From the NCBI GenBank assembly GCA_021324255.1, contig JAJPJL010000008.1, forward strand, positions 1 to 49,994: 49,994 bases of DNA. The letters are read 5' to 3'. The DNA comes from Bacillota bacterium. Lineage in GTDB: Bacteria > Sysuimicrobiota > Sysuimicrobiia > Sysuimicrobiales > Segetimicrobiaceae. The notes beneath the pieces were generated by a model that was not told where the DNA came from, did not search any database, and saw only the letters and a program-made list of their open reading frames with translations. Position numbers and translations under genes: made by a program. The first letter of the stretch is position 1, and each line of letters starts with the position of its first letter. Below are positions 1-7,214 of the stretch, in pieces.

Positions 1-608
1 GCGAGCGCCATGTCGGCGAGCAATCCGACCAGCCGCTCCTCGAATCCGAAGCCCTGCCGTTTCGCCTCCGACAGCACGGTCGTGAACCCGAAGGCACGCG
101 AGATTGCAACGCTTTCACGTGCGGCTCCCGACTCGTTCCAGCGAACGAAGTTGAAGAGGATCGAGTCGCGAGCGTTGCAATGCAGATCGAGAACGTAGTC
201 GGAGTTCTCGACCGCGTACCGTGATATCGCCGCAACGAGCCGGTTGGTCAACGTCTCGGTCGGATCGCCCGGGAAGATCCTGTTGCCGTTCAGCCCATCC
301 TCGATGCTGTGGTACGTACTCGTGCGGAAGGCTAAGGGATTCTGGATCGGGATGGCGATGAGCCGTCCGGCAAGGGCCGACGCGTCCACTCGCTCGCGCA
401 TGATCTGGCGGATGACCTCCGCGCCGGATGGCTCGCCGCCGTGAATGAGCGCCCCCATGTAGACGGTCGGACCTTGACGCGCACCGTTCATGACGAGCAC
501 CGGCAACGCGAGTTCCGTCCCATCCTGCTGGTACCCAACTACGATTCGACCCCGGGCCGATTGGCCGGGCGGACAAGAAATATGGGCGACGCGAAGGTCG
601 TCGGTCAT
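1..608 (-). CDS. Succinylglutamate desuccinylase/aspartoacylase-like (M14) protein, partial
   Basis: The gene runs off the left edge of the window, so only the first 202 residues are seen. It reads from an ATG at 608 on the minus strand. A zinc-binding HGGEPSG (His56, Glu59) and a later DLHCN (His143) are the hallmarks of the AstE/AspA branch of M14 metallocarboxypeptidases, which hydrolyse N-acyl amino acids or small amides. NGNRIFPGD around residue 107 matches the substrate-side loop of this family. The substrate cannot be told. A second family member lies at 29610-30566 and shares the HGGE and N-R-x-FPG motifs. A G-rich stretch sits about 8-12 bases ahead of the ATG. The family call is firm; the exact enzyme is open. 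Confidence 0.85.
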   Translation of the reverse strand, partial: MTDDLRVAHISCPPGQSARGRIVVGYQQDGTELALPVLVMNGARQGPTVYMGALIHGGEPSGAEVIRQIMRERVDASALAGRLIAIPIQNPLAFRTSTYHSIEDGLNGNRIFPGDPTETLTNRLVAAISRYAVENSDYVLDLHCNARDSILFNFVRWNESGAARESVAISRAFGFTTVLSEAKRQGFGFEERLVGLLADMAL

Positions 609-1025
609 TTCACACGACCCCATTGGAAATGGGCACAGCGGTGCTCGCCGCCTGCGACGGCGCAGGAGGGTTCACGCGGGCGCCCTTGTGGAGCACGGGC
701 GCGACTCGATCGATGGCCATCCGGTTCTCCAGTGGGAAGAGGTCAACGCAGTTGGATCGGTTCGGGCATCGTGTTTGCACGCTCAATATACATGGGGATT
801 TCCTTTGTGACGCCTGTACTCCTCTCATCAAAGATGCCCACCCGGCTTCTCCCATCCGGGGTGCTTTCGCCGGCCGCCGAGAGCCTGTCTGTCCCTCCTG
901 GGACCTTCAAGAAAGAAACCGCCTCGATCTCCCTCCGCTTCGCCTGGATGGCGTCGGCCGGCACGATTGTGAAAGCCTGCGCCGCGCACGCGAGCGGCAA
1001 GATTCATTCACCGCCGGATGCATGA
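609..1025. other. 417-base stretch without a convincing gene
   Basis: This lies between two minus-strand genes. The longest minus-strand open frame (743-1000, 85 codons) and a second overlapping one (610-855) show no recognisable motif and no good ribosome site. The sequence is less GC-rich in places than its neighbours. It could be decayed coding sequence, but I see nothing that identifies a parent gene. Confidence 0.4.
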
Positions 1026-2132
1026 CTAGCCCAACAACCGTTCATCATATGCCGCGCTCGTGAGCAGTCGGGATCCCGTGTCGGTGATAAGCAAAGAATC
1101 TTCGATTTCGACGCCTCCGACCGATAAGTCATCGAAGGTATAAAGCGATGGTTCGAGATTGATGACCATCCCGGGCCGAAGAGGAAGATCCACGCCGGCG
1201 GCGATGAGCGGTTCGCCGTGCAGGCCGAATCCGAGCTGATGTCCCGTGGCCCACCCCTGACCGTACTTCGCGAAACCGGCCTCCTCGATCGCCCGCCGTA
1301 TGGCGGCATCGACCGCCGAGCACGGCACGCCCGGTTTGGCGGCTTCGATCCCCGCTCGAAGGCTTTGATAGGCTGTGCGGTAGAGGCGCCGCTGCGCGGG
1401 CGTGGGATCGCCAACGATAACCGTCCGTGCGAAGTCACCCGTGTATCCGCGATATACGCACCCGAAATCAAGAATCACCATCTCGCCCGATTCGATCCGT
1501 CGGGTGGTCGCCACGCGCTCCCACACCGCCGCGTTGGGCCCGGACGCGACGACCGGAATGAACGGGTTCATCTCGGAGCCCAAACAGCGCATGCAATACT
1601 CGGCGGCGGCCGATACTTCAATTTCGCTCTTGCCCGGCACCGCCGCTTCAACCGCCGCGGTGACACCGCGCTGGGCGATCGCCAGGGCCTCCTCGATGAG
1701 AGCGACTTCGAGCGGGTGTTTCACCGCGGTCAAATCGACCCAGACGTCGTTCGCATCAACCAGTTCCAGGCGCGGCAATCGGTCGCGGAGGCCCTGGTAC
1801 AGGGAGTAGGGCATCAGGTCGTATCCGATCCGGCCGGAGCTCAACCCATAGTCGGCGATAATCTCCGCCAACGCCTTGGGCCAATCGCGGAATCCGGGGA
1901 GGCGCCGTGCGTCTTGCACGCGACTTCGAATCGCGACGCGGCGGTCCTCGCCGGAGAGCGTGAAGCCAAGCACGGGATTCTTCCCGGCGGGGACGATCGC
2001 CGCGTAATCTATGTCGAGAAACGGGCGGTAGCCTTTGGCGTAGAACTCGGTAACGTAGCGGACCGCATCATGTTTGATCAGGAGCAGCGCATCCAAACGG
2101 CGCTGGTCAAGTGCCCGCTGTATCTTGTCCAT
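1026..2132 (-). CDS. M24 family aminopeptidase (Xaa-Pro dipeptidase/creatinase-like)
   Basis: This is a 368-residue cytoplasmic metallopeptidase with an N-terminal creatinase-type domain (about residues 1-130) and a C-terminal pita-bread M24 domain. The five expected metal ligands are visible: two Asp in ILDFGCVYRGYTGDFART, His in GHQLGFGLHGEP, Glu in INLEPSLY and Glu in GVEIEDSLL. It would cleave X-Pro or related small peptides. The ATG at 2132 is chosen because the family N-terminus (DKIQRALDQRRLDALLL) begins there; the open frame extends far upstream without homology. The ribosome site is weak. It follows the M14-like gene's family context (both act on small amides), but nothing ties them to one substrate. 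Confidence 0.9.
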   Translation of the reverse strand: MDKIQRALDQRRLDALLLIKHDAVRYVTEFYAKGYRPFLDIDYAAIVPAGKNPVLGFTLSGEDRRVAIRSRVQDARRLPGFRDWPKALAEIIADYGLSSGRIGYDLMPYSLYQGLRDRLPRLELVDANDVWVDLTAVKHPLEVALIEEALAIAQRGVTAAVEAAVPGKSEIEVSAAAEYCMRCLGSEMNPFIPVVASGPNAAVWERVATTRRIESGEMVILDFGCVYRGYTGDFARTVIVGDPTPAQRRLYRTAYQSLRAGIEAAKPGVPCSAVDAAIRRAIEEAGFAKYGQGWATGHQLGFGLHGEPLIAAGVDLPLRPGMVINLEPSLYTFDDLSVGGVEIEDSLLITDTGSRLLTSAAYDERLLG

Positions 2133-2188
2133 CTTCGCAGCGTGGACATCGTCACCGCAGAAGAACAACGGCTGCGTCTCGAGCGCCG

Positions 2189-2386
2189 TCAACGCCGTGC
2201 CTCCACCGCCGCGTTCAGCGGAGCGTCCCGGCCGACCTCGCCCACCATCAGAACCATGGAGTACTTCCACGCCCCGGCACGGGCCGCCGGAATCGTGCGG
2301 TAGCTGAGGACCAAGCCGTCGGCCGGCGAAGTTACCCAGTCCATCGACCTGTTGGTTTCGCCCGATGATGTAGCGTAGTCGTTCAC
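2189..2386 (-). CDS. Possible small ORF of 65 codons, unknown
   Basis: A GTG start overlaps the stop of the gene at 2383-2772 in a GTGA arrangement, which is how many real neighbours in this window are joined. The product (contains VLMVGEVGRDAPLNAAVEAR) has no motif I recognise and no membrane segment. It ends 56 bases before the M24 start. It may be a genuine small protein, a remnant of a larger gene, or chance. Confidence 0.3.
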   Translation of the reverse strand: MNDYATSSGETNRSMDWVTSPADGLVLSYRTIPAARAGAWKYSMVLMVGEVGRDAPLNAAVEARR

Positions 2387-2772
2387 TCAAGCAGCAGGCG
2401 TCGCGCGCGCTCCAAGCGGAGCACGTCTTCCGCTCCTTCCACTGCGTTGTCCTCGACCGCCCCGGCCGCACGGAACTCCTCGAACTGGTCATCCGTCATG
2501 ACGTGGCCGAGCGGTCCGATTCGACGTACGTTCTGGAAGTAGTGCCGGATCTCTTCCGGGGTAAAGAGCTGCTTGATCTCGGCGACAAACCTGGGAACCT
2601 GCGCACGCCATTCCGGTCTTGTCTGGGCCTCCCGCAGATACTCTACGAACTTCTCTCCGATAAGGTACCCAAGGGCCTTGTGGGGGCCCCACCGCGTCCG
2701 GATTTCTTGGGCTGCCTCACACTGCTTCATCCATACCAGGTGGAATTTGGTAGTCACGGTTACGCCTTCCAT
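2383..2772 (-). CDS. Conserved hypothetical protein, 129 aa
   Basis: This is a soluble, mostly helical protein rich in charged residues (KFHLVWMKQCEAAQEI near the start, RHYFQNVRRIGPLGHVMTDDQF later). It has no signal peptide, no membrane span and no metal motif I can name. The ATG at 2772 is preferred because an AAGG lies about 10 bases upstream and the protein-like composition begins there; upstream codons in the same frame look like non-coding sequence. Function is unknown. It lies upstream of, and on the same strand as, the M24 peptidase gene. Confidence 0.6.
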   Translation of the reverse strand: MEGVTVTTKFHLVWMKQCEAAQEIRTRWGPHKALGYLIGEKFVEYLREAQTRPEWRAQVPRFVAEIKQLFTPEEIRHYFQNVRRIGPLGHVMTDDQFEEFRAAGAVEDNAVEGAEDVLRLERARRLLLE

Positions 2773-3048
2773 CTCGGTACCTTTTTGGAGCAATTCTTCG
2801 AGGAGATGGCGACACCTCGCATCGTCAGCCAGCGTGCCATGAGCCGGAAGCGGATCGGGGACATCCGCATCGAGGGGTGGATCTTGGCGGCTATGCCTGG
2901 ATGGCGTGTGTCTGGAGGCTGCAAGTTTTGGAGTGCGATCTTCACTTTTCGGGAACACCCGCTAAGTGTATGGGTGTCGATCAACGCGTTGAATTCGTCG
3001 GCGATTTGGTTGCATGAAGAGCGCGCTCGAGTCGGCTGCGACCGGGTG

Positions 3049-3057
3049 TGATACACT
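3049..3057 (+). promoter_or_regulatory. Extended -10 promoter element of hicB
   Basis: TGA-TACACT is an extended -10 hexamer. Seven bases separate it from the in-frame GTG at 3065, so the predicted transcript would start at or beside the start codon. No good -35 is seen. Confidence 0.5.
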
Positions 3058-3064
3058 AGGCTGG

Positions 3065-3304
3065 GTGATAGCTGTGGACGGAGCCAGACGCTACAAGGTC
3101 GTCCATGAGCGCAACGAACGCGGCGGCTTTACGGTCACCGTGCCGGCCCTCCCGGCCATCGTGACGGAGGGCGACACCCGGGATGATGCCTTGGCCAACG
3201 CGACCGACGCCATCAAACTCTACCTGGAGTCGCTGCGCGCTCGAAGGCTGCCCGTCCCGGATGATGCGGAGGTGAGAATCGAGGAGGTTCACGTGCCGGC
3301 GTGA
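3065..3304 (+). CDS. hicB: HicB-type antitoxin
   Basis: This 79-residue protein carries the HicB/UPF0150 pattern: YKVVHERNERGGFTVTVPALP, then VTEGDTRDDALANATDAI and LYLESL. HicB proteins neutralise the HicA mRNA-cleaving toxin and often repress their own operon. I chose the GTG at 3065 because the family normally begins a few residues before YKVV and an extended -10 lies just 7 bases before it; an in-frame ATG at 3014 would put the start upstream of that promoter. Its stop codon overlaps the start of the broken hicA that follows (GTGA). No separate DNA-binding domain is present. It may now be an orphan antitoxin. Confidence 0.85.
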   Translation: MIAVDGARRYKVVHERNERGGFTVTVPALPAIVTEGDTRDDALANATDAIKLYLESLRARRLPVPDDAEVRIEEVHVPA

Positions 3305-3577
3305 CGGGCAGGCTTCCAAGAGACCTGGACGGCCCTACACTCGTCCGGGCTCTTCAGCGACGGGCTACGTCGTTGATCGTTAATCGGGCAGTCATTGCGT
3401 ACTGGTCTTGCCGAGTGATCCAAAGCGAGATGTAGTGGTGCCGATTCATCCCGGGCGACCGCTTGCGGCGGGACACTTGCGAAGATCCTTCGCCGCGCGG
3501 ACATAACGCCAGAGCAACTCGCCAACCTTCTTCGAGGGCGTCGCGCAGGGATAACCTCACAGGCTTCGGACGTCTGA
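3301..3577 (+). pseudogene. hicA: HicA toxin gene, broken by two frameshifts and a stop
   Basis: Pieces of a HicA mRNA interferase are spread over three reading segments. Codons from the GTG at 3301 give TGRLPRDLDGPTLVRALQR. After a missing base near 3361-3363 the frame gives GYVVDR, a TAA at 3381-3383 where the family has Gln or another residue, then SGSHCVLVLP and VVVPIHPGRPLAAG. After a second missing base near 3470-3472 it gives GTLAKILRRADITPEQLANLL. The catalytic His region (G-S-H) is still readable. Both missing bases look like a run of four G reduced to three. The start overlaps the hicB stop by four bases. The stop codon argues for real decay; the G-run losses alone could be assembly errors. 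Confidence 0.85.
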
Positions 3578-3656
3578 GCATAATCGTCCCAGTTCATTAT
3601 CGCGGCCGCCTCGTCAGCCATTGCGTTGAGGTCGCCGTGCAACTCCCTGCCCGAAA

Positions 3657-3691
3657 CCAACAGGTCCCCGGTGCACTCGGGGACCTGTTGG
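3657..3691 (-). terminator. Stem-loop downstream of the initiator tRNA
   Basis: A perfect 14-base inverted repeat (CCAACAGGTCCCCG with its complement) encloses a 7-base loop. On the minus strand it lies 23 bases after the tRNA and is followed by TTTC, only a short U-tract. It is best read as the tRNA terminator. Confidence 0.65.
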
Positions 3692-3714
3692 CGGTCCTGT
3701 AAAATCCAATTTTC

Positions 3715-3791
<77 letters not shown>

Positions 3792-3826
3792 TCGCCATCG
3801 TACGCGATCGTTAGCGTGCAACCCCA

Positions 3827-3854
3827 ATTATACCAGCCGAACGAGTCGTGTCAA
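3827..3854 (-). promoter_or_regulatory. Sigma-70 consensus promoter of tRNA-fMet
   Basis: On the minus strand TTGACA (3854-3849), a 16-base spacer and TATAAT (3832-3827) both match consensus exactly, and TGG before the -10 adds an extended element. Transcription would start near 3820, about 30 bases before the tRNA. Confidence 0.9.
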
Positions 3855-3877
3855 AGATTTTGCTCACCGCGCGGCCG

Positions 3878-4894
3878 CTACGCTTCCATGAGCACGCCCC
3901 AGAGCAGGTCGGCCTCGCTGACGATGATTGCCCGGCCGCCAAGACCCTCGAGCACAGTCTCCAGCACGAGCGCGCCCGCGATGATCACATCGGCGCGCTC
4001 GGGTTGAAGGCCTGGAAGCGTCCGGCGGGCTCCGAGCGGATGACTTCGCAGTACCTGGAGCGTCGACGCGACCTGCGGGAGCGTTAGGCGATACCCATGC
4101 ACCCGATCAGGATCGTAGGGCGTGAGTCCCTGCGCCAGCGCCGCCATCGTCGTGATCGTCCCACCCACCCCGATGACGGCGTCCACCGCGCCGCGCGCCG
4201 GATCCAAGAGCGGCCCGAGCGTCCGCGCAGCGAGCCCGCGGAGCGCGGCCACCTCGTGGTCATCGGGCGGATCGTGTGCCAGAAACCGCTGGGTCAAGAC
4301 GACGCACCCCAACGGCACGCTGTGGCTCGCCTGAATGCCGCCCGGTCCACCCCGCGTGACCTCGACGCTGCCGCCACCGATGTCGACGACGAGCACTTCG
4401 GCGTCGCGGACAGGATCGGGCAAGCCGGCGACCGCGCCGCGGAACCCGAGGCGCGCCTCTTCGGCGCCGCTCAGAAGGCGCACGGGGCGCCCCACCCGCT
4501 CAATAAACGTCCCGGGGTTGCGCGCGACGCGCAAGGCGTGCGTGGCCACAACCATGGGGGGGCGAGCGCCCGCATCCTCCGCCGCCAGCACAAACTCCCG
4601 CACGGCGGCCGCGGTCCGCTCGGCAGCGGTCTCGCGTATCAACCGGTCGCGGTTCATACCTTCGCCGAGGCGGGTGATCGCAAGGCGCCGCAATACCGGG
4701 CGGAGCGGCACGGCGCCTGGATCCCGGCGTGCGGGCGCAGCGGACGCGATAGGGTCGGGGCGGTCGGCAACGAGCAGGCGCACCGAGTTCGTGCCGACGT
4801 CGATCGCTGCGAGCCGGCGCGCGAAACTCAGAACATTCTCAGGAGTCGATGGAGGCGATCGCGCAGCGCCGCCGGCGCCTGCTCGCACCCGCAC
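3878..4894 (-). CDS. Exopolyphosphatase/pppGpp phosphohydrolase (Ppx/GppA family)
   Basis: Motifs in order: the phosphate-1 loop AAIDVGTNSVRLLVADR, ATHALRVARN, the phosphate-2 loop VVDIGGGSVEVTRGG, and the adenosine-type GVGGTITTMAAL. These are the ASKHA-fold residues of Ppx/GppA enzymes, which remove phosphate from polyphosphate or pppGpp. At about 310-338 residues it is the short, two-domain form without the C-terminal helical part. The start is uncertain: the ATG at 4894 overlaps the anti-sigma-like gene by 67 bases, and no ATG or GTG lies closer to the first motif, so a rare codon nearer 4825 is possible. It is the last gene of the minus-strand run that begins with the cysteine genes. Confidence 0.88.
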   Translation of the reverse strand: MRVRAGAGGAARSPPSTPENVLSFARRLAAIDVGTNSVRLLVADRPDPIASAAPARRDPGAVPLRPVLRRLAITRLGEGMNRDRLIRETAAERTAAAVREFVLAAEDAGARPPMVVATHALRVARNPGTFIERVGRPVRLLSGAEEARLGFRGAVAGLPDPVRDAEVLVVDIGGGSVEVTRGGPGGIQASHSVPLGCVVLTQRFLAHDPPDDHEVAALRGLAARTLGPLLDPARGAVDAVIGVGGTITTMAALAQGLTPYDPDRVHGYRLTLPQVASTLQVLRSHPLGARRTLPGLQPERADVIIAGALVLETVLEGLGGRAIIVSEADLLWGVLMEA

Positions 4895-5052
4895 GACCGG
4901 CGCAGCAGCGCGCGGAGGCGCTGCTCAAATTCGGCCCGGGAGAAGCACTCGCGGCACTCCTGCAGGTGCCGTTCGACCTCCACGACGGCCTCGCCGTCGA
5001 GCTCCCGATCGAGGTACTGCCACAGCTTCTCCACGGCTTCGTTGCAGTTCAT
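4828..5052 (-). CDS. Small zinc-binding anti-sigma-like protein (zf-HC2)
   Basis: This 74-residue soluble protein has the zinc-binding anti-sigma signature H-x3-C-x2-C (HLQECRECF, around residues 29-37), with Cys3 and a later CGC near residue 54. It resembles RsrA and the mycothiol-system anti-sigma proteins, which release a sigma factor when oxidised. No sigma gene is adjacent; the only ECF gene in the window is 16 kb away. Its ATG overlaps the TGA of a short open frame (ending at 5049) that fills the 180 bases after rrf2; that frame has no recognisable motif. Placed between an Fe-S-type Rrf2 regulator and Ppx, it may respond to thiol or redox state, but that is inference. Confidence 0.7.
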   Translation of the reverse strand: MNCNEAVEKLWQYLDRELDGEAVVEVERHLQECRECFSRAEFEQRLRALLRRSCGCEQAPAALRDRLHRLLRMF

Positions 5053-5232
5053 GCCTGTGCTCCCGCACCGAAGGGCCGGATCACCACGCGCCCTCGGACC
5101 GACGCCGGCCTGGCGCGCATCCGATTGTCAAGAACGCCGATCGCGGCGGCCAAATTCCGGCGCAGGACCCCCAACGCCTCTACGAACCGGCCGGCGGCCC
5201 GTAGCCTCCAGCGCCCGGACCGGTGCGCCCGG

Positions 5233-5661
5233 TCATGCCTGGACAGCGGGCACGAGAGCGGGACGGACAATGTCGGCGAGCGTCGTGCGGTTGAGGACTT
5301 CCTCGGTTGCGGCTTTGACCGCCTGCCAGACCGGGCGCAGGCCGCAACCCGGGGCGTAGATGCAGTGCGCGTCCTGCTCCTCCACGCAGAGCCACGGAGC
5401 AACGCTACCTTCGAGGACGAGAAACGCTTCTCCGACCGTGATGCGTTCCGGGGGGCGCGCGAGGACGTGGCCGCCGCTGGGGCCGCGCTTGCTCTGGACG
5501 AGCCCGGCGCGTCGAAGCGTGGTCATGAGCTGGTTCAAGTACGGTTCGGGCAACCCTTGCCGGCGTGCGATCTCGTGGCTCTGTACGGGCCCCTCACCGT
5601 AGTGCTGCGCCAGATCGATCAGGGCCCGGATGCCGTACTCCGCCCGCGAGCTGACCTTCAT
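5233..5661 (-). CDS. Rrf2 family transcriptional regulator (IscR/CymR-like)
   Basis: The 142-residue protein begins MKVSSRAEYGIRALIDLA, the standard Rrf2 winged helix, with the recognition region around SHEIARRQGLPEPYLNQLM and the wing LVQSKRGPSGGHVLARP. Three cysteines in LCVEEQDAHCIYAPGC (about residues 92-107) match the spacing of the Fe-S ligands of IscR/NsrR-type members. CymR, in the same family, lacks a cluster and controls cysteine metabolism. The start overlaps the stop of the JAMM peptidase gene (ATGA), so it is co-translated with the cysteine genes and is a good candidate for their regulator. Confidence 0.92.
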   Translation of the reverse strand: MKVSSRAEYGIRALIDLAQHYGEGPVQSHEIARRQGLPEPYLNQLMTTLRRAGLVQSKRGPSGGHVLARPPERITVGEAFLVLEGSVAPWLCVEEQDAHCIYAPGCGLRPVWQAVKAATEEVLNRTTLADIVRPALVPAVQA

Positions 5662-6131
5662 GTCACCACCACATCCTCTTCCGTGACGTCGCGGATGGGC
5701 TGCCGGTGCTCGTCCACGGCGACGGTCCCATTGCCGTCCATGCGGTCGGTGATCCGAAACGCACGGACGTCCGCGTGCGTGGGGTCGGCCAGCGAAATAA
5801 TCACATAGCGGGGGGTTTGCCAGAGCGCGAGCGCGCGGTCTGTAGCGCTAGGCAGCGCCGGTGTTGCGGGATGCGAGTGGTAAATGCCCACAATCTCCCA
5901 CCCCCGCTCGCGCTCCAACCGCAGCGCAGTCAACTGCGCCTCGTCGTCGACATGATAGTGGCGCCGGGGATCGCGGGGCTGAGGCAGCTCGCCGGCCTTG
6001 TTCCGGGCCCGCAACACCTCAATGACAATATCGCCGGTCCCCAGCAGCAGACCGCAGCACTCGTTTGGAGCTTCTTCCCGCGCCTGCGCGATCATCTGAT
6101 CGAGCTGTGTCCGCGTTAGGTGCAGCGCCAC
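5658..6131 (-). CDS. mec: JAMM/MPN metallopeptidase (M67), Mec-like CysO-cysteine hydrolase
   Basis: The full JAMM zinc motif is present: Glu24 in NECCGLLLG, then H85-S-H87 and S95, D98 in HSHPATPALPSATD. In Mycobacterium the homologue Mec releases cysteine from the CysO-Cys adduct. With cysO-, serK- and cysM-like genes directly upstream the same role is likely here. I chose the GTG at 6131 because a GGAAGGGATGGGG ribosome site precedes it, the MPN fold begins at once, and a -10 TACAAT at 6157-6162 lies just upstream; the ATG at 6158 would overlap that promoter. The gene also could mature the tailed CysO-like protein. Confidence 0.88.
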   Translation of the reverse strand: MALHLTRTQLDQMIAQAREEAPNECCGLLLGTGDIVIEVLRARNKAGELPQPRDPRRHYHVDDEAQLTALRLERERGWEIVGIYHSHPATPALPSATDRALALWQTPRYVIISLADPTHADVRAFRITDRMDGNGTVAVDEHRQPIRDVTEEDVVVT

Positions 6132-6156
6132 GCGTCCCCATCCCTTCCGTAGCGTC

Positions 6157-6162
6157 ATTGTA
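6157..6162 (-). promoter_or_regulatory. Internal -10 element before the JAMM peptidase gene
   Basis: TACAAT on the minus strand lies 25 bases before the GTG at 6131; a weak TTTCCC sits 17 bases further up as a possible -35. It would give mec, rrf2, the anti-sigma-like gene and ppx a promoter of their own. Confidence 0.4.
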
Positions 6163-6260
6163 CCTGAATCGGCCGCGGCGGGAAAGCCCGGCCGCGTGCC
6201 CCGTGCGCGGCGGCGCACGCCCGCGGGGACGGGGAACGGGGGGATGGAGCCCGCGCCGCG

Positions 6261-7214
6261 CTACGCGGTCATGTCGCGCCACAAGGGCGTGCTCAGGTAC
6301 CGGTCGCCGCCGTCCGGCGCGATCACGACGATGACGCCCCGGGCCAAGGCGCGCGCCACACGGAGCGCCCCCACCACCGCCGCGCCGGCCGATTCGCCGA
6401 CGAACAGCCCTTCGTCTCGCGCCAGCCGGCGCGCCAAGGCGTATCCGTCTTCGGTCGACACGGAGATCTTGCGGTCTTGGACTCCGGGATCGTAGATGCC
6501 CGGCACGATGGAGCTGGCGATGTGCTTGAGGCCCTCGAGACCGTGCAACGGCGCATCGGGTTCGACGGCGACGACCCGGATACTGGGATCCGCCTCGTGG
6601 AGCCGCCGCCCCGCGCCGACGAGGGTTCCGGTCGTCCCCAGGCCGGCCACGAAATGCGTGACACGGCCCCCCGTCTGCTCGAGGATCTCGGGGCCGGTGG
6701 TATCGTAGTGCGCCCGCCAATTCGAGGGGTTGTTGTATTGATCGGGCTTGAAATACCGGCCGGGGTCGGCGGCGTAAATCTCTCGCGCCAAGAGGATGGC
6801 GCCGTCGCTGCCTTCCAGCGGATCAGACAACGTGATCTTGGCACCGTACGCGGCGATGATCCGGCGGCGTTCCTGGCTCGCGCTCGCCGGCATCACGAGC
6901 TCGACCGGATAGCCTCTCAGCGCGCCGATCATCGCGTAGGCGATGCCGGCGTTTCCCGACGTCGAGTCGAGGATCGTTGTCCCGGGCCGCAGGCGTCCGT
7001 CTCGCTCCGCGTCCGTGAGCATGCGCAGCACCGGCCGATCCTTGACCGAGCCGCCCGGATTGAGCCACTCCGCCTTGAGGTAGACCTCCACCGCAGAAGG
7101 GAGCTCGCGCGTCACCCGCTGCAGGCGCACGAGCGGCGTGCCCCCGATCCGAGCCAGGAGCGACTCGTCGGCGCCGCGGGTCGGGGGCGACGCCGGGCGG
7201 TCGCCGCTACTCAT
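6261..7214 (-). CDS. cysM: Cysteine synthase, CysM type (probably O-phosphoserine/CysO dependent)
   Basis: This is a fold-type II PLP enzyme of 317 residues. Lys58 in LNPGGSVKDR binds PLP; TSGNAG contacts the substrate carboxylate; HFVAGLGTTGTLVG binds the PLP phosphate. The region YDPGVQDRKISVS aligns with the part of mycobacterial CysM that carries the phosphate-recognising Arg (my alignment puts Lys there, with Arg next to it). Mycobacterial CysM joins O-phosphoserine with the thiocarboxylate of CysO. The neighbouring serK-, cysO- and mec-like genes make that reaction more likely than O-acetylserine plus sulfide. It overlaps the serK-like stop by 8 bases. The exact substrate needs assay. 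Confidence 0.92.
   Translation of the reverse strand: MSSGDRPASPPTRGADESLLARIGGTPLVRLQRVTRELPSAVEVYLKAEWLNPGGSVKDRPVLRMLTDAERDGRLRPGTTILDSTSGNAGIAYAMIGALRGYPVELVMPASASQERRRIIAAYGAKITLSDPLEGSDGAILLAREIYAADPGRYFKPDQYNNPSNWRAHYDTTGPEILEQTGGRVTHFVAGLGTTGTLVGAGRRLHEADPSIRVVAVEPDAPLHGLEGLKHIASSIVPGIYDPGVQDRKISVSTEDGYALARRLARDEGLFVGESAGAAVVGALRVARALARGVIVVIAPDGGDRYLSTPLWRDMTA

Noticed and set aside
115-576. Minus-strand 153-codon open frame
   Set aside because: It overlaps the M14-like gene in another frame; that gene has the zinc motifs and family features, this frame has none.
743-1000. 85-codon minus-strand frame as a real gene
   Set aside because: No ribosome site, no motif and mixed composition; kept only as a described gap.
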